NCBI RefSeq assembly: GCF_052065755.1
Contig: NZ_JBQHTK010000001.1
Location: 62,001-126,000, forward strand
Length of the DNA stretch: 64,000 nt
DNA from: Allocoprococcus sp004560705
GTDB lineage: Bacteria > Bacillota > Clostridia > Lachnospirales > Lachnospiraceae
Direction: 5' to 3'
Shown: positions 17,763 through 26,462 of the stretch, one piece after another
Position numbering within the stretch: position 1 is the first letter of the stretch
How the letters are laid out: each line of letters starts with the position of its first letter
Position numbers and translations under genes: made by a program
The notes under the pieces: generated by a model
The model's database searches: none
What the model saw: only the letters and a program-made list of their open reading frames with translations
What the model was told of the DNA's origin: nothing

Positions 17763-18692
17763 ATGAAGAAAAAAGTTGTCGTTGCACTGGGTCATCGTGC
17801 TCTCGGAAATACACTTCCGGAACAGAAGGCTGCAGTAAAAAAAGCTGCCGCATCGATTGCTGCTCTTGTTGAAACAGGATACGATGTTGCAATCACACAC
17901 AGCAATGCACCACAGGTAGGTATGATTCATACCGCCATGAATGAATTCGGCAAATCCCACGAAGATTTTACCCCTTCTCCGATGTCAGTCTGCTCCGCTA
18001 TGTCTCAGGGATATATCGGATATGACCTGCAGAACGGCATCCGCGAAGAACTGATGAACCGGGGCATTTACCGCACCGTCAGTACAGTTCTGACTCAGGT
18101 CATTGTTGATCCTTATGATGAAGCTTTCTACACTCCAACCAAGGTACTCGGACGTATCATGGATGCAGAAGATGCTGCAATCGAGCGAAAGAAAGGAAAT
18201 TATGTTGTTGAGGTTCCGGGACAAGGCTTTCGGCGTGTCGTTGCTTCTCCAAATCCGGTAGAAGTAGTTGAAGCAGATGCCGTAAATGCGCTCCTGGATG
18301 CAGGCCAGATCGTAGTTGCCGGCGGCGGCGGTGGCATTCCGGTACTGAAACAGGGACACCATTTAAAAGGTGCCAGTGCTGTCATTGAAAAAGACCTGAC
18401 TGCCGGACTTCTTGCAGAACAGATCGACGCAGATGAGCTGATCATTCTGACAAGCGTAGAGAAAGTATGCATCAATCGTGGTACCGATAAGGAAACGGAA
18501 CTTGGCGTGATTTCTCTGGATGACGCAAAGAAATACATGGACGAGGGACATTTCGGTGTCTACAATATGCTTCCGAAATTCCAGGCCTCTGTTTCTTTCA
18601 TCGAAAAAAGAGAGGGACGACGTGCGATCATCACTTCTATGGAAGCATTAAACGACGCATTAAAAGAACGTACCGGTACTGTGATCAAATAA
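17763..18692 (+). CDS. arcC: Carbamate kinase
   Basis: A 309-residue amino acid kinase-fold enzyme that makes ATP from carbamoyl phosphate and ADP, the last step of arginine or purine/allantoin fermentation. Visible landmarks: KKVVVALGHRALGN at the start, the APQVG segment, GQGFRRVVASPNP, AGGGGGIPV and the ADP-site region LTSVEKVCIN. No arcA or arcB is nearby, and it has its own promoter and terminator, so it is a stand-alone gene here. The ribosome site (CGAGG) is modest. Confidence 0.95.
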   Translation: MKKKVVVALGHRALGNTLPEQKAAVKKAAASIAALVETGYDVAITHSNAPQVGMIHTAMNEFGKSHEDFTPSPMSVCSAMSQGYIGYDLQNGIREELMNRGIYRTVSTVLTQVIVDPYDEAFYTPTKVLGRIMDAEDAAIERKKGNYVVEVPGQGFRRVVASPNPVEVVEADAVNALLDAGQIVVAGGGGGIPVLKQGHHLKGASAVIEKDLTAGLLAEQIDADELIILTSVEKVCINRGTDKETELGVISLDDAKKYMDEGHFGVYNMLPKFQASVSFIEKREGRRAIITSMEALNDALKERTGTVIK

Positions 18693-18719
18693 AACACTCA
18701 CGTATGCATGACATTATAA

Positions 18720-18770
18720 CAGGAGCGCGAAAACGGATTATTCATTTCCGTTTTCGCGCTCCTGCTCTTT
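18720..18770 (+). terminator. Strong terminator after carbamate kinase
   Basis: An 18-bp perfect stem (CAGGAGCGCGAAAACGGA and its complement) with a 9-base loop; a short T-rich tail follows. Confidence 0.8.
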
Positions 18771-18789
18771 TCATCGTTATCTTTTCAAC

Positions 18790-19923
18790 CTATCCCTGCA
18801 GCTGAAGCAGCTTCCCTTTCAGCTCATTTTCAAGCCTCTGCATCTCCTGCTCCGCTTCATGACGTTTCTGGCGTCCCTCCTGCTGAATCTTCATCACTTC
18901 ATCCAGCGTTGAAATCAGAGATTCATTTGTCGCTTTCAGGGTTTCCATATCAACAATTCCACGTTCGGATTCTTTTGCCGTATCAATCGTCGCCATCTTC
19001 AATTTCTCAGCGTTCTTTCTGAGAAGCTCATTTGTCATATCCGTCACTTCCCGCTGCGCCGCTGCCGCCTGGGCGGAATGTTCTACACCAAGCGCAAGCA
19101 CCATCTGACTCTTCCAAAGCGGAATCGTATTCACGATCGTTGACTGAATCTTCTCTACCATTAACGTGTCATTGCCCTGCACAAGGCGGATCTGCGGAGC
19201 AGTCTGAAGGGAAATCGTCCGTGTGAGTTCCAGATCATGGATCTTCTTCTCAAACCGTCCGCACATAGCCTCAAGATCTCTTGCCTCCTGCGCATCTTCC
19301 GCAAGTCCTGACATCTGTGCTTTCTGAACAAGCTCCTGCAGTTTCGTCGTGCGAACCTCCTGCAGCTTTTTCTTTCCCGCAAGGATGTACATGGTAAGCT
19401 CTTTAAAATACGTAAGATTCAGTTCATACATTTTATCCAGAATCGCAATGTCCTTTAGAAGTAAGACCTGATGATTCTCCAAAACTTTACAGATCTCATT
19501 GATATTCGTCTCTGCTTTCGCGTATTTCGCTTTCATGGACTGTATCTTATTGGACGTTTTCTTAAAAATTCCGAGAAATCCCTTTTCTTCCTCCTCGTCA
19601 AAGTTTCGAAGTTCCTTTACTACACCGGAAAGAAGGTCCCCCACCTCTCCCAGATCTTTCGTCTTCACATTCTCCATTGCAGTCTCAGAAAAATCCGCCA
19701 TCTTTTTCTGGGTTCCGGCGCCATACTGAAGAATCATCGTAGAATTCGTCAGATCAATCTGGCTTGCGAATTGATCGACTGTACGTCTCTCGTCGTCCGT
19801 TAAAATTGATTCATCCATAATTTCTTGTTTTTCAGGTGCCGGTACCGGTGTCTGCATTTCTTCTTTAAACGGCTCCAGCGTTAATTCCGGTGCCGGTGCA
19901 AATGTTTTGAATTCATCATTCAT
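18790..19923 (-). CDS. TelA-family toxic anion resistance protein
   Basis: A 377-residue, highly helical soluble protein of the TelA/KlaA family, first linked to tellurite resistance and often found with XpaC. The body (FLGIFKKTSNKIQSMKAKYAKAETNIN, ILAGKKKLQEV, NTIPLWKSQMVLALG) is typical, and long heptad-like stretches suggest coiled coil. It is the last gene of an NMNAT-like/xpaC/telA operon, as in Bacillus where xpaC adjoins yaaN. The start follows GGAGG. The molecular role is unknown; membrane or envelope stress is the usual guess. Confidence 0.9.
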   Translation of the reverse strand: MNDEFKTFAPAPELTLEPFKEEMQTPVPAPEKQEIMDESILTDDERRTVDQFASQIDLTNSTMILQYGAGTQKKMADFSETAMENVKTKDLGEVGDLLSGVVKELRNFDEEEEKGFLGIFKKTSNKIQSMKAKYAKAETNINEICKVLENHQVLLLKDIAILDKMYELNLTYFKELTMYILAGKKKLQEVRTTKLQELVQKAQMSGLAEDAQEARDLEAMCGRFEKKIHDLELTRTISLQTAPQIRLVQGNDTLMVEKIQSTIVNTIPLWKSQMVLALGVEHSAQAAAAQREVTDMTNELLRKNAEKLKMATIDTAKESERGIVDMETLKATNESLISTLDEVMKIQQEGRQKRHEAEQEMQRLENELKGKLLQLQG

Positions 19924-19968
19924 GTTCCTAAACCTCCATTTTCCTCTGCATTCTGCCTTGTCTATTTG

Positions 19969-21417
19969 CTATTTCCCGGATTTCCGTTTCCATTCTTCTT
20001 CTGTCAGCCCTTCCTGCGCAAGCATGGTATGCAAAACAGAAATGTCCGAAGACACATCCCATGCCGTATCCTGAAACAGGCTGTCCAACAGCTTCTCAAA
20101 TGCAAGATTCAACGTATCAAGGGTCGCTTCGATCTCCGCTTTTGCTGTCTGTATGTTCTCTCCTCCTACCGGCTGACGGTCCATCTCTTCATATGCCTCC
20201 AGCAGCTTAACAGTCGTTGGAAGATAATATTCCATCAGCTTCCGGATATCTCCTACCGTCTCAGGATTTTGTTCTACACGATCGAAAATCCGATCCACGA
20301 CCATCTCCATTCTGGAGATTTTAGCTGATATCTCCTCACCCGGAATCGCGTCATTGCACGCATGAATCTTCCGGATATATGCATCACCCTGCTCAATGAT
20401 CTCACGTACCTCCGGAGTCAGACCTTCTCTGGCCTTTTCCGTTTCACGCTTTACCTGATCCTGCTTTTCCTTTTGCATCCGGGCTTCTTTCTCTTTCTGC
20501 TGTTCGCGATAAATCTCATCCCGCTCCTTCTCCCGCATCTGTTCTTCCAACTGCAAATACTGGTCATATGCCTGATCAGTCACCATCAGGCAAGTCTTCT
20601 GACCATCCAGATGTCCCTGACGGAACCATCCGCTTTCGATCATCTTCCGGAGATCCTTTGCCACATACTTTGCCGTTTTCCCCGTCTTTTCCGCAAGTTC
20701 TTTAATATCACAGTATTCTCTGTCCTGAAGGAAACTCATATATTTCTTAAACCTTCCAATTCGTTTCAAAATCGAGGTTCCGGCACCTGCCATCCCGCCA
20801 AATACCCCTGTAAAGACAAGTGAAACGATAAGCACCGCAAGCGCCTCACCCGGTTTGATCAGAAACAGTCCGGCAATTCCCAGAAGGAGTAAAATCCCGG
20901 AAATAACCGCAACCGGATATCCAAATGCACATAGAAGAATTCCGCCTGCCTGTGTGCCGGTCATCGATGCATAAAGAGCCGGCTGGTTTTTGGAACGACT
21001 TTCATATTTCATTGCATTGCTGTTCTGAGTCTCAAATGGCTGGCTCTGACGGCCATAATTATATTCAGTTCCCGCATTTCCGGCCCCATATTGATAATCT
21101 GTCCCGGCATTTCCGGTCTCATAGCGATAATCGGCTCCCTGATCATGATTCTGCCAGTCATTGCCATAAGAGCCGCTTCCCTGCCAGTTTGGTCCAAAAT
21201 CCCCGTTCATTCCATCCGGATTCTGCCATCCATGCCCGAAAACTCCCCTGTTTCGTGCATTTCCCATATTCCGCATACTCCGTGCTGCCTCATTCAGCGC
21301 CTGATTAATCGTATTCGTGATCGTCTGATTCAGTCTGCGATAATCTCTGGAATCCACTGCGTCCTGCACCATTCTGCGGATATCCTCGCCAAAGCGTTCC
21401 CACTCCTGATTGTTCAT
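19969..21417 (-). CDS. XpaC-like protein (5-bromo-4-chloroindolyl phosphate hydrolysis family)
   Basis: A 482-residue protein. The first 50 residues are helical. Residues about 65-135 are a low-complexity Tyr/Gly/Asn region with near-repeats of TGNAGTDYQYG. Two or three membrane segments follow (ILLCAFGYPVAVISGILLLLGIAGLFLI and a second pair). After that comes a winged-helix-like stretch (DIKELAEKTGKTAKYVAKDLRKMIESGWF), a charged coiled coil (KERDEIYREQQKEKEARMQ) and the XpaC C-terminal helical domain. Pairing with telA downstream, 45 bases away, supports the family. The repeat region suggests a flexible arm. Function is unknown. Confidence 0.8.
   Translation of the reverse strand: MNNQEWERFGEDIRRMVQDAVDSRDYRRLNQTITNTINQALNEAARSMRNMGNARNRGVFGHGWQNPDGMNGDFGPNWQGSGSYGNDWQNHDQGADYRYETGNAGTDYQYGAGNAGTEYNYGRQSQPFETQNSNAMKYESRSKNQPALYASMTGTQAGGILLCAFGYPVAVISGILLLLGIAGLFLIKPGEALAVLIVSLVFTGVFGGMAGAGTSILKRIGRFKKYMSFLQDREYCDIKELAEKTGKTAKYVAKDLRKMIESGWFRQGHLDGQKTCLMVTDQAYDQYLQLEEQMREKERDEIYREQQKEKEARMQKEKQDQVKRETEKAREGLTPEVREIIEQGDAYIRKIHACNDAIPGEEISAKISRMEMVVDRIFDRVEQNPETVGDIRKLMEYYLPTTVKLLEAYEEMDRQPVGGENIQTAKAEIEATLDTLNLAFEKLLDSLFQDTAWDVSSDISVLHTMLAQEGLTEEEWKRKSGK
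21052..21160 (-). repeat. Short imperfect coding repeat in the xpaC-like gene
   Basis: Encodes two to three near-copies of a unit like TGNAGTDYQYG (TGNAGTDYQYG, AGNAGTEYNYG), a low-complexity Tyr/Gly/Asn linker before the membrane segments. Confidence 0.6.
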
Positions 21418-21434
21418 CTTCTTCTCCTGCCATT

Positions 21435-21986
21435 CTATTTCGTATATTTTATACGGTTGTCAATTCCATTTGAAATGATGTATTCATATACACTTTTCGG
21501 CACCAGATCGTTCCATTTCTCATCCGCCAGAATTCTCTGTCTCACCTGGGTACCGGTTATTCCTTTCTCACTCTCATTCCTGCGCCAAAGCACTTCTGCC
21601 GCATATCCCATACTTCTTAATACTTCTTCCTCCCTCTTCGTCTTTTCATCACAGATACTCAGAAAACACACCGCATCTTTCGGTAAATACTGCCTAAGAT
21701 ACTCCGGACGTTCGATTGGAAAAGGAATTATGTCAAATGCTTCTCTCGGCACTTTGAAATCGATAAGGCAATCCCGTATCATTTCAAATCTTTCAAAATA
21801 TGTCAAAGGGTTGGACGACTTCTTTCTTTCTTCATCCATCTCAGAGTCTTCCTGAATATAAGACTCGTCAGGAAACGATATTCCCACATAAAGCTTTCTG
21901 CATCGCATTTTAGCCGCCAATATATATTCCAGATGTTTCAGATGTAGAATCTGAAATCTACCATAAACTACCCCAACATCGATCAT
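21435..21986 (-). CDS. Nucleotidyltransferase of the NMN adenylyltransferase (NadM-like) type
   Basis: A 183-residue Rossmann-like adenylyltransferase. The nucleotide-binding signature is GRFQILHLKHLEYI (residues 9-22), matching GRFQxxHxxH of NadM-type enzymes, and the second signature is GITGTQVRQRI near residue 145. The reaction would be ATP plus nicotinamide mononucleotide to NAD, but related transferases cannot be excluded. It is the first gene of the operon with xpaC (17 bases downstream) and telA, preceded by GGAGGGAG. Confidence 0.78.
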   Translation of the reverse strand: MIDVGVVYGRFQILHLKHLEYILAAKMRCRKLYVGISFPDESYIQEDSEMDEERKKSSNPLTYFERFEMIRDCLIDFKVPREAFDIIPFPIERPEYLRQYLPKDAVCFLSICDEKTKREEEVLRSMGYAAEVLWRRNESEKGITGTQVRQRILADEKWNDLVPKSVYEYIISNGIDNRIKYTK

Positions 21987-22099
21987 TTTTCTGCTCTCCC
22001 TCCATGCAGCTCTTTCTTTTGTATCTGCATCTTCCCGATTACTCGTACATATAATTCATTATACTTCATTCTCAAATAATTGAAAATACCTTTAAACAG

Positions 22100-22127
22100 A
22101 AAAATAACCGTCAGTGGGACGGTTATT
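22100..22127 (-). terminator. Terminator after mgtE
   Basis: AATAACCGTC pairs with GACGGTTATT; on the minus strand a T run follows. Confidence 0.75.
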
Positions 22128-22173
22128 CCTCTTACCAAAATACTTTCTTTTATTCGACATTACTCGCCTGGGT

Positions 22174-23592
22174 CTACATTTGCAGCACATTGATGATCAA
22201 CACCCAGGCCAGTCCATAGTAAGTAACTACAGCAACCAGGTCGTTGATCGTAGTAATCAGCGGCCCGGAAGCGACCGCCGGGTCCACACCTAACTGTTTG
22301 AACAGCATTGGCACGGTAGTACCTACAATACTGGAAAGAAGCATTGCGACCAGAAGCGCGATTCCGGTACAAGCCGAAATCGAAAAAGCCATAATCAGCA
22401 CCTGCCCTTTCAGAAGATACAGGTATAGTCCGATAAACAGAAAAGACAATACTCCAAGAATCAAACCGTTGCACAGCCCGACTCTCGCCTCCTTGGAAAT
22501 CAGGTATAATTTCTGTTTTTTGCTGACCTGCTCGTCCATCAGAACACGAATGGTAACAGCAAGTGACTGTGTACCTACATTTCCCGCCATATCGAGTACG
22601 AGAGACTGGAAACATACGATCAGCGCCAGATGTGCGACTACTTTTTCAAAAATTCCCACCACAGAGGAAACGACCAGTCCTAGTCCCAGAAGTACCAACA
22701 GCCATGGAAGCCGTTTCCCGATACTTTTGCGAAGCGGCTCTTCCAGATCCTCTTCCGCAGAAAGACCTGCCAGCTTTGCATAGTCATCTCCCAATACATC
22801 ATGGATCATCTGACCTACATCCTGCGCTGTCAATATGCCTTTGAGCTTATTATTTTCATCCAGAACGGGAATCGAATCTTCGGAATAATCCTGAAGGCGC
22901 TCAATGCAGTCTTCAATCTGCTCTTCCGCATACACGTACGGATAGGATGTCATGATAATACTATCCAATTCCGTATTCTCTCTGGCAACGATCAGGTCCT
23001 TCAGATCGATTGCCCCGACCAGCACCTTGTCTTCATCCAGCACATAAATCGTGGAAATATTGTCATTATCCGCCGCCTGATCCACCAATTCCTTCATCGC
23101 CTGACGCACATTCAGTCCCGCACCGATTGCAATATAATTCGTCGTCATCTTACTTCCGATTTCATCCTCATCGAAAGCACTGGAAAACGCAATCTCCTTT
23201 TTCGCACCGTCTTCCATCAGATCGATCAATACACTTCTTTGCTTCTTATCGAGCTGGCGGAGATACTCCACGGCGGTCGTCACTTCGAACCGGTTCAGCA
23301 CCTCAACCCTTTTCCGGATTCCGAGCTCACTCAGCCACTCGTCTCTCCTGTCCGAATACTCCAGAATATCAGAAAGCATATCCGTATCGAGTATACTGTA
23401 AAGCCGCATACGCTCATCCTTTTTAAGAAGCTCCAGCGCATCGGCAATATCATTCTCATGATAATCTCCAATCTTCTCCCGCATCAGCCTTGGTGTCAGA
23501 TTGCTGCGTGCAATTGCCGCTATTTCATTGCTGTAGTCCGGGTGCTGTACAACAGCCGCATTTTCATTTGGGAAATTCTTCTTTGCACTCAT
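22174..23592 (-). CDS. mgtE: Magnesium transporter MgtE
   Basis: A 472-residue magnesium channel. The N-terminal helical superfamily domain covers about 1-145, two CBS domains about 146-270 (IYVLDEDKVLVGAIDLKDL and IPVLDENNKLKGILTAQDV), and five membrane helices the last 180 residues (RLPWLLVLLGLGLVVSSVVG onward; GNVGTQSLAVTIR is the pore segment). Cytosolic magnesium bound between CBS domains gates the channel. AAAGGAGG precedes the ATG. A second magnesium carrier of the CorA family is at 42,927. The 600-base upstream spacer is unusually long. Confidence 0.96.
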   Translation of the reverse strand: MSAKKNFPNENAAVVQHPDYSNEIAAIARSNLTPRLMREKIGDYHENDIADALELLKKDERMRLYSILDTDMLSDILEYSDRRDEWLSELGIRKRVEVLNRFEVTTAVEYLRQLDKKQRSVLIDLMEDGAKKEIAFSSAFDEDEIGSKMTTNYIAIGAGLNVRQAMKELVDQAADNDNISTIYVLDEDKVLVGAIDLKDLIVARENTELDSIIMTSYPYVYAEEQIEDCIERLQDYSEDSIPVLDENNKLKGILTAQDVGQMIHDVLGDDYAKLAGLSAEEDLEEPLRKSIGKRLPWLLVLLGLGLVVSSVVGIFEKVVAHLALIVCFQSLVLDMAGNVGTQSLAVTIRVLMDEQVSKKQKLYLISKEARVGLCNGLILGVLSFLFIGLYLYLLKGQVLIMAFSISACTGIALLVAMLLSSIVGTTVPMLFKQLGVDPAVASGPLITTINDLVAVVTYYGLAWVLIINVLQM

Positions 23593-24194
23593 TGTCTGTT
23601 CCTCCTTTACGCATCAAAATCAAGTACACCTCTGTTATCCGCCGGTGGCTTTATCTTGGAATGAGATTGGATCTCCACCAAGACTAACTTGTCGCAACTC
23701 GCACCTATAAAAGTGAGAGTCTTATCTTCTTTCAAGATAAAATTCAAGCCATTCAGGCATGCATGGTAAAGATGGACATAGAAAAACGCTTCAGGATAAA
23801 TGGGCAAAAAAATACCATTGTCACCTGCAAAACACTTTTTCTACACCCGCCTTACATTGATGTAGTGTGTTCTTTGAAACGGACAACGGCAGCCATTCTC
23901 TGAAACGGAGCAAAATTCATATGCTCATAAAGAAACGGCAAAGTGGTCTCCCTCTTCGCCTTATAGATTCAAAAACCAGGTCAGAATACAGACGGCATAA
24001 AACCGCAACAATTCTGACAGGTTATGACTGCCCTGTCCCTACTTCGTGCACTACTACCGTCCATATTCTCACCTCACTTGTTCATTTATTCTCAGATATG
24101 ATATTTTATAAGGAATATTTTAACAGATGGAAATATTCCCCCATTAACGGAAGTATTATACCACACCTTAAAGAGTTTAGCCAGTATTAATTTT
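23593..24194. other. 600-base gap without a recognisable gene
   Basis: It contains only short open frames with no ribosome site. Two structures stand out: GTCAGAAT/ATTCTGAC arms at about 23,981-24,019, and TCTTGG/CCAAGA arms close to mgtE (about 23,653-23,686). It could hold a long mgtE leader or the debris of an insertion; the neighbouring truncated MATE favours debris. I could not fit a magnesium M-box to it. Confidence 0.5.
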
Positions 24195-24566
24195 TTAGCT
24201 ATAAGGCAGTTTATTGTCTCTTCTTTCTCTCTGATTCATATGTTTCTCCCTTGTCGATCCGTTCGATAACCTGATGCTGCATGGCCTTGCCCGCCCCTCT
24301 CCCAAAGCCCGGGAAATCACCGAGACACCACCCACACCGAAAATCGTTCCTACCGCCGTAAAGAGGAGGAATACCGGCATAGCCAGAGACACGGCGGCAA
24401 TCAGAATATCGTCATGGGTCTGACCGATAAAGAAGGTATCCGCCAGATTATAGATTAGCACCATAATCATCGCAGCCATTGCAGGCAACACATTTTTTAG
24501 CACTGCCTGAGGAACAGGCGCATTGCTGAACACTTCCAGATTTTTGTTTTCCTTTTTCTTTTCCAT
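24195..24566 (-). pseudogene. 5' fragment of a MATE-family efflux gene
   Basis: The first 85 or so residues are a normal MATE N-terminus: VLKNVLPAMAAMIMVLIYNLADTFFIG (first helix) and SLAMPVFLLFTAVGTIFGVGGVSVISRALGEG. The similarity then stops abruptly near 24,310 and the frame closes about 40 codons later with unrelated sequence, so more than 350 residues are missing. Another frame after the break reads GKAMQHQVIERIDKGETYES, which I cannot name. The start at 24566 follows AAAGGTGG. It is downstream of marR in a typical marR-MATE arrangement. It is not the missing half of the second MATE fragment, whose order and subtype differ. Confidence 0.82.
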
Positions 24567-24651
24567 TGAAACCACCTTTCTTAAACAATCGTATGCTTTC
24601 AATCTCTAGCTATTGAATTACCCAAAATAAATACTCACTTTTTGTGAGCAC

Positions 24652-25077
24652 TTATTTTAAACTATACTTAATTTTCTTAAGGAGTGAATAAAGGATATCA
24701 CGCTCTGTCTCGGTCAGCCCCGATAGAAGCATCTCTTCCGAGTGGATCATGTCCCGCTTCGTTTCCAGAACCCTGTCTATTCCCGCCTGCGTGATGCGCA
24801 CCAGCTTAATCCGTTTATCCACTGTATCAGCATATCCTTCCACCAACCCTTTCTGCTCCAGCCGGGAAATGATACCGGCAGTCGTGGACTGCGCAATACA
24901 TAGAACCTTCTCCAACTGCTTCATGGAAAGCTGTTTTTCCGGGGCATCGTTCAGTGCCAGCAGGGCTCCTGCCTGTGCCATTGTCATATCCCATGAACGC
25001 ATCTTATTGTCTGCCCTTTTCTGCATCTCGTCGCCAATCTGCTTCATCAGTATCCCGCAGGACACATGGTCTGCCAT
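24652..25077 (-). CDS. MarR-family transcriptional regulator
   Basis: A 141-residue winged-helix regulator. The recognition region is LSMKQLEKVLCIAQSTTAGIISRLEQKGLV with the wing YADTVDKRIKLVRIT. Such regulators usually repress an efflux gene downstream and are released by a drug or phenolic ligand; here the downstream MATE gene is broken. The ATG at 25077 (MADHVSC) lies after AAAGGGGG. The promoter upstream has a mobile element inserted about 25 bases beyond its -35. Confidence 0.9.
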   Translation of the reverse strand: MADHVSCGILMKQIGDEMQKRADNKMRSWDMTMAQAGALLALNDAPEKQLSMKQLEKVLCIAQSTTAGIISRLEQKGLVEGYADTVDKRIKLVRITQAGIDRVLETKRDMIHSEEMLLSGLTETERDILYSLLKKIKYSLK

Positions 25078-25101
25078 ATCTATGCCCCCTTTCTGCCGAT
25101 A

Positions 25102-25130
25102 AATATAGCACACTACTATCCCTATATCAA
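25102..25130 (-). promoter_or_regulatory. Predicted promoter of marR
   Basis: TTGATA and TATATT on the minus strand with a 17-base spacer. Confidence 0.55.
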
Positions 25131-25151
25131 TAGCATGCGTTTGATTTTATG

Positions 25152-25159
25152 CACATTTT
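25152..25159. repeat. Target site duplication, left copy
   Basis: CACATTTT, identical to 25,333-25,340, flanks the second mobile element. Confidence 0.85.
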
Positions 25160-25332
25160 GTAACAGTTCAGCCATAAAGCTCGAGCTGACTGCTTCGCAG
25201 TCTTTCCCGCTGCATATGCAGCTAAGGCTCTCGCTCATGGCAGAGCGCCATATACAGATATTTAAAAGCAGTCTGCTGCAAGTAAACTTGCGCATTCTGC
25301 TTTTAAATATCTGTGCATAGCTGAACTGTTAC
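25160..25332. mobile_element. Non-autonomous mobile element (MITE-like), copy 2
   Basis: A 173-bp non-coding insertion with 13-bp perfect terminal inverted repeats (GTAACAGTTCAGC and its complement), flanked by a perfect 8-bp direct repeat, CACATTTT. A second perfect 17-bp inverted repeat lies inside (CAGATATTTAAAAGCAG at 25,255-25,271 and its complement at 25,297-25,313). The first 12 bases of the ends differ from copy 1 by a single base, although the interiors are unrelated. It landed at the stop codon of the truncated MATE gene, which it leaves intact, and ahead of the marR promoter. Confidence 0.88.
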
Positions 25333-25340
25333 CACATTTT
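25333..25340. repeat. Target site duplication, right copy
   Basis: CACATTTT; it includes part of the stop codon of the MATE gene at 25,339. Confidence 0.85.
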
Positions 25341-26403
25341 ATGTTTTGAAAAATGCAATCCTTTTGTAATACACAGTTACCAGCAGCACACAGGCCCCCG
25401 ACCATGCCAGAATCTCTGCATAAAAAATTCCTTCCCGCCCTATAAACCGCGGCAGAAATATGGCAGCAGATACCCTCATGCCAAACTCCACCATTCCGGA
25501 TACCATGGGTATGACAGTATCTCCCATCCCCTGCAGGGCGCTGCGATAAGTATGCAGAGCATATAATATAATCAGGAAAGTGCTCATAATCATCAAGTAA
25601 TGATGGGCAATCTGCAATACCTGTTGCGCCTGTACTTCTTCTGATGAAATGAACAAAGAAAGAATATCTTTTCCCCATAAGAACATAATGAGAGAGATCA
25701 TCACTGAGGTGGCAAACGCCATAGCAATCCCTTTCCTCATGCCTGCTTTAATACGCTTATCTTTTCCCGCCCCTTTATTCTGAGCAACAAAAGTAGAAAT
25801 TGCATATCCGTATGAAATAGCCGCCGTCTCTAAAATACCATACAATTTATTTGTTGCCGTAAAACCCGCTACAAACAATACGCCAAACCCATTGATGACT
25901 GACTGAAGCACCATCCCTCCAATGCTGATGATTGCATCCTGGAACATGACAGGCATCCCCAGCCTTAATAGCCTTTTTGCCAGACTGATATCTATCGCAA
26001 AATCCTGACGCTTCAACTTCAAAAAAGGAACTCTGCGCAGGACAACAAAACAATAGATACATGAAATCCCCTGTGCCATCAGCGTTGCCACAGCAGCACC
26101 GGCAATACCCAAACGGAATCCCATCACAAACAGCAGATCCAAACCTATATTCGTGCAGGAAGCAATCACCATGGCTGTCAAAGGAGACCGTCCATCCCCT
26201 AATGTCCTTAAAAGAGAGGCTTCAAGATTATAAAACATGATGACCGTAAGCCCGCCTATCATAACCCGCAGATATGTCAGAGAACCTACAACAATATTTT
26301 CCGGTGTTTTCAAAAGCGCCAGCATCGGCGACGCCACAAGTTCCCCCGCCGCAGTCAGCACAACTGCCACACCGATGGTAAGGATGACTGCATTTCCACC
26401 CAT
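25339..26403 (-). pseudogene. MATE-family efflux gene lacking its 5' part
   Basis: A 354-codon frame that matches MATE transporters from about the third helix to the end: LKTPENIVVGSLTYLRV, FYNLEASLLRTLGDGRSPLTAMVIA, GMPVMFQDAIISIGGM, YRSALQGMGDTVIPMVSGMVEFGMRVSAA. A full MATE is about 445 residues, so roughly the first 90 residues, including the first two helices, are absent. The open frame runs back only about 20 codons beyond the ATG, into the end of the acetyltransferase gene, so the lost part was deleted there. No ribosome site fits. Nine or so helices remain; function is unlikely. Confidence 0.75.
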
Positions 26404-26462
26404 TTCCAGCCCGATAATATGACAAGCCGGTTCTATTTTTACAACCGCTTCCCAAATACCTG

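Noticed and set aside
23607..23807. 66-codon minus-strand frame ahead of mgtE
   Set aside because: No ribosome site, no family resemblance, and it would overlap the likely mgtE leader.
23593..24190. Magnesium M-box leader of mgtE
   Set aside because: No stretch on the minus strand fits the conserved core of that riboswitch; only generic hairpins are found.
23867..24190. 107-codon plus-strand frame with ETDNGS recalling a DDE transposase
   Set aside because: No other transposase motif in the right place and no ribosome site; one short match is not enough.
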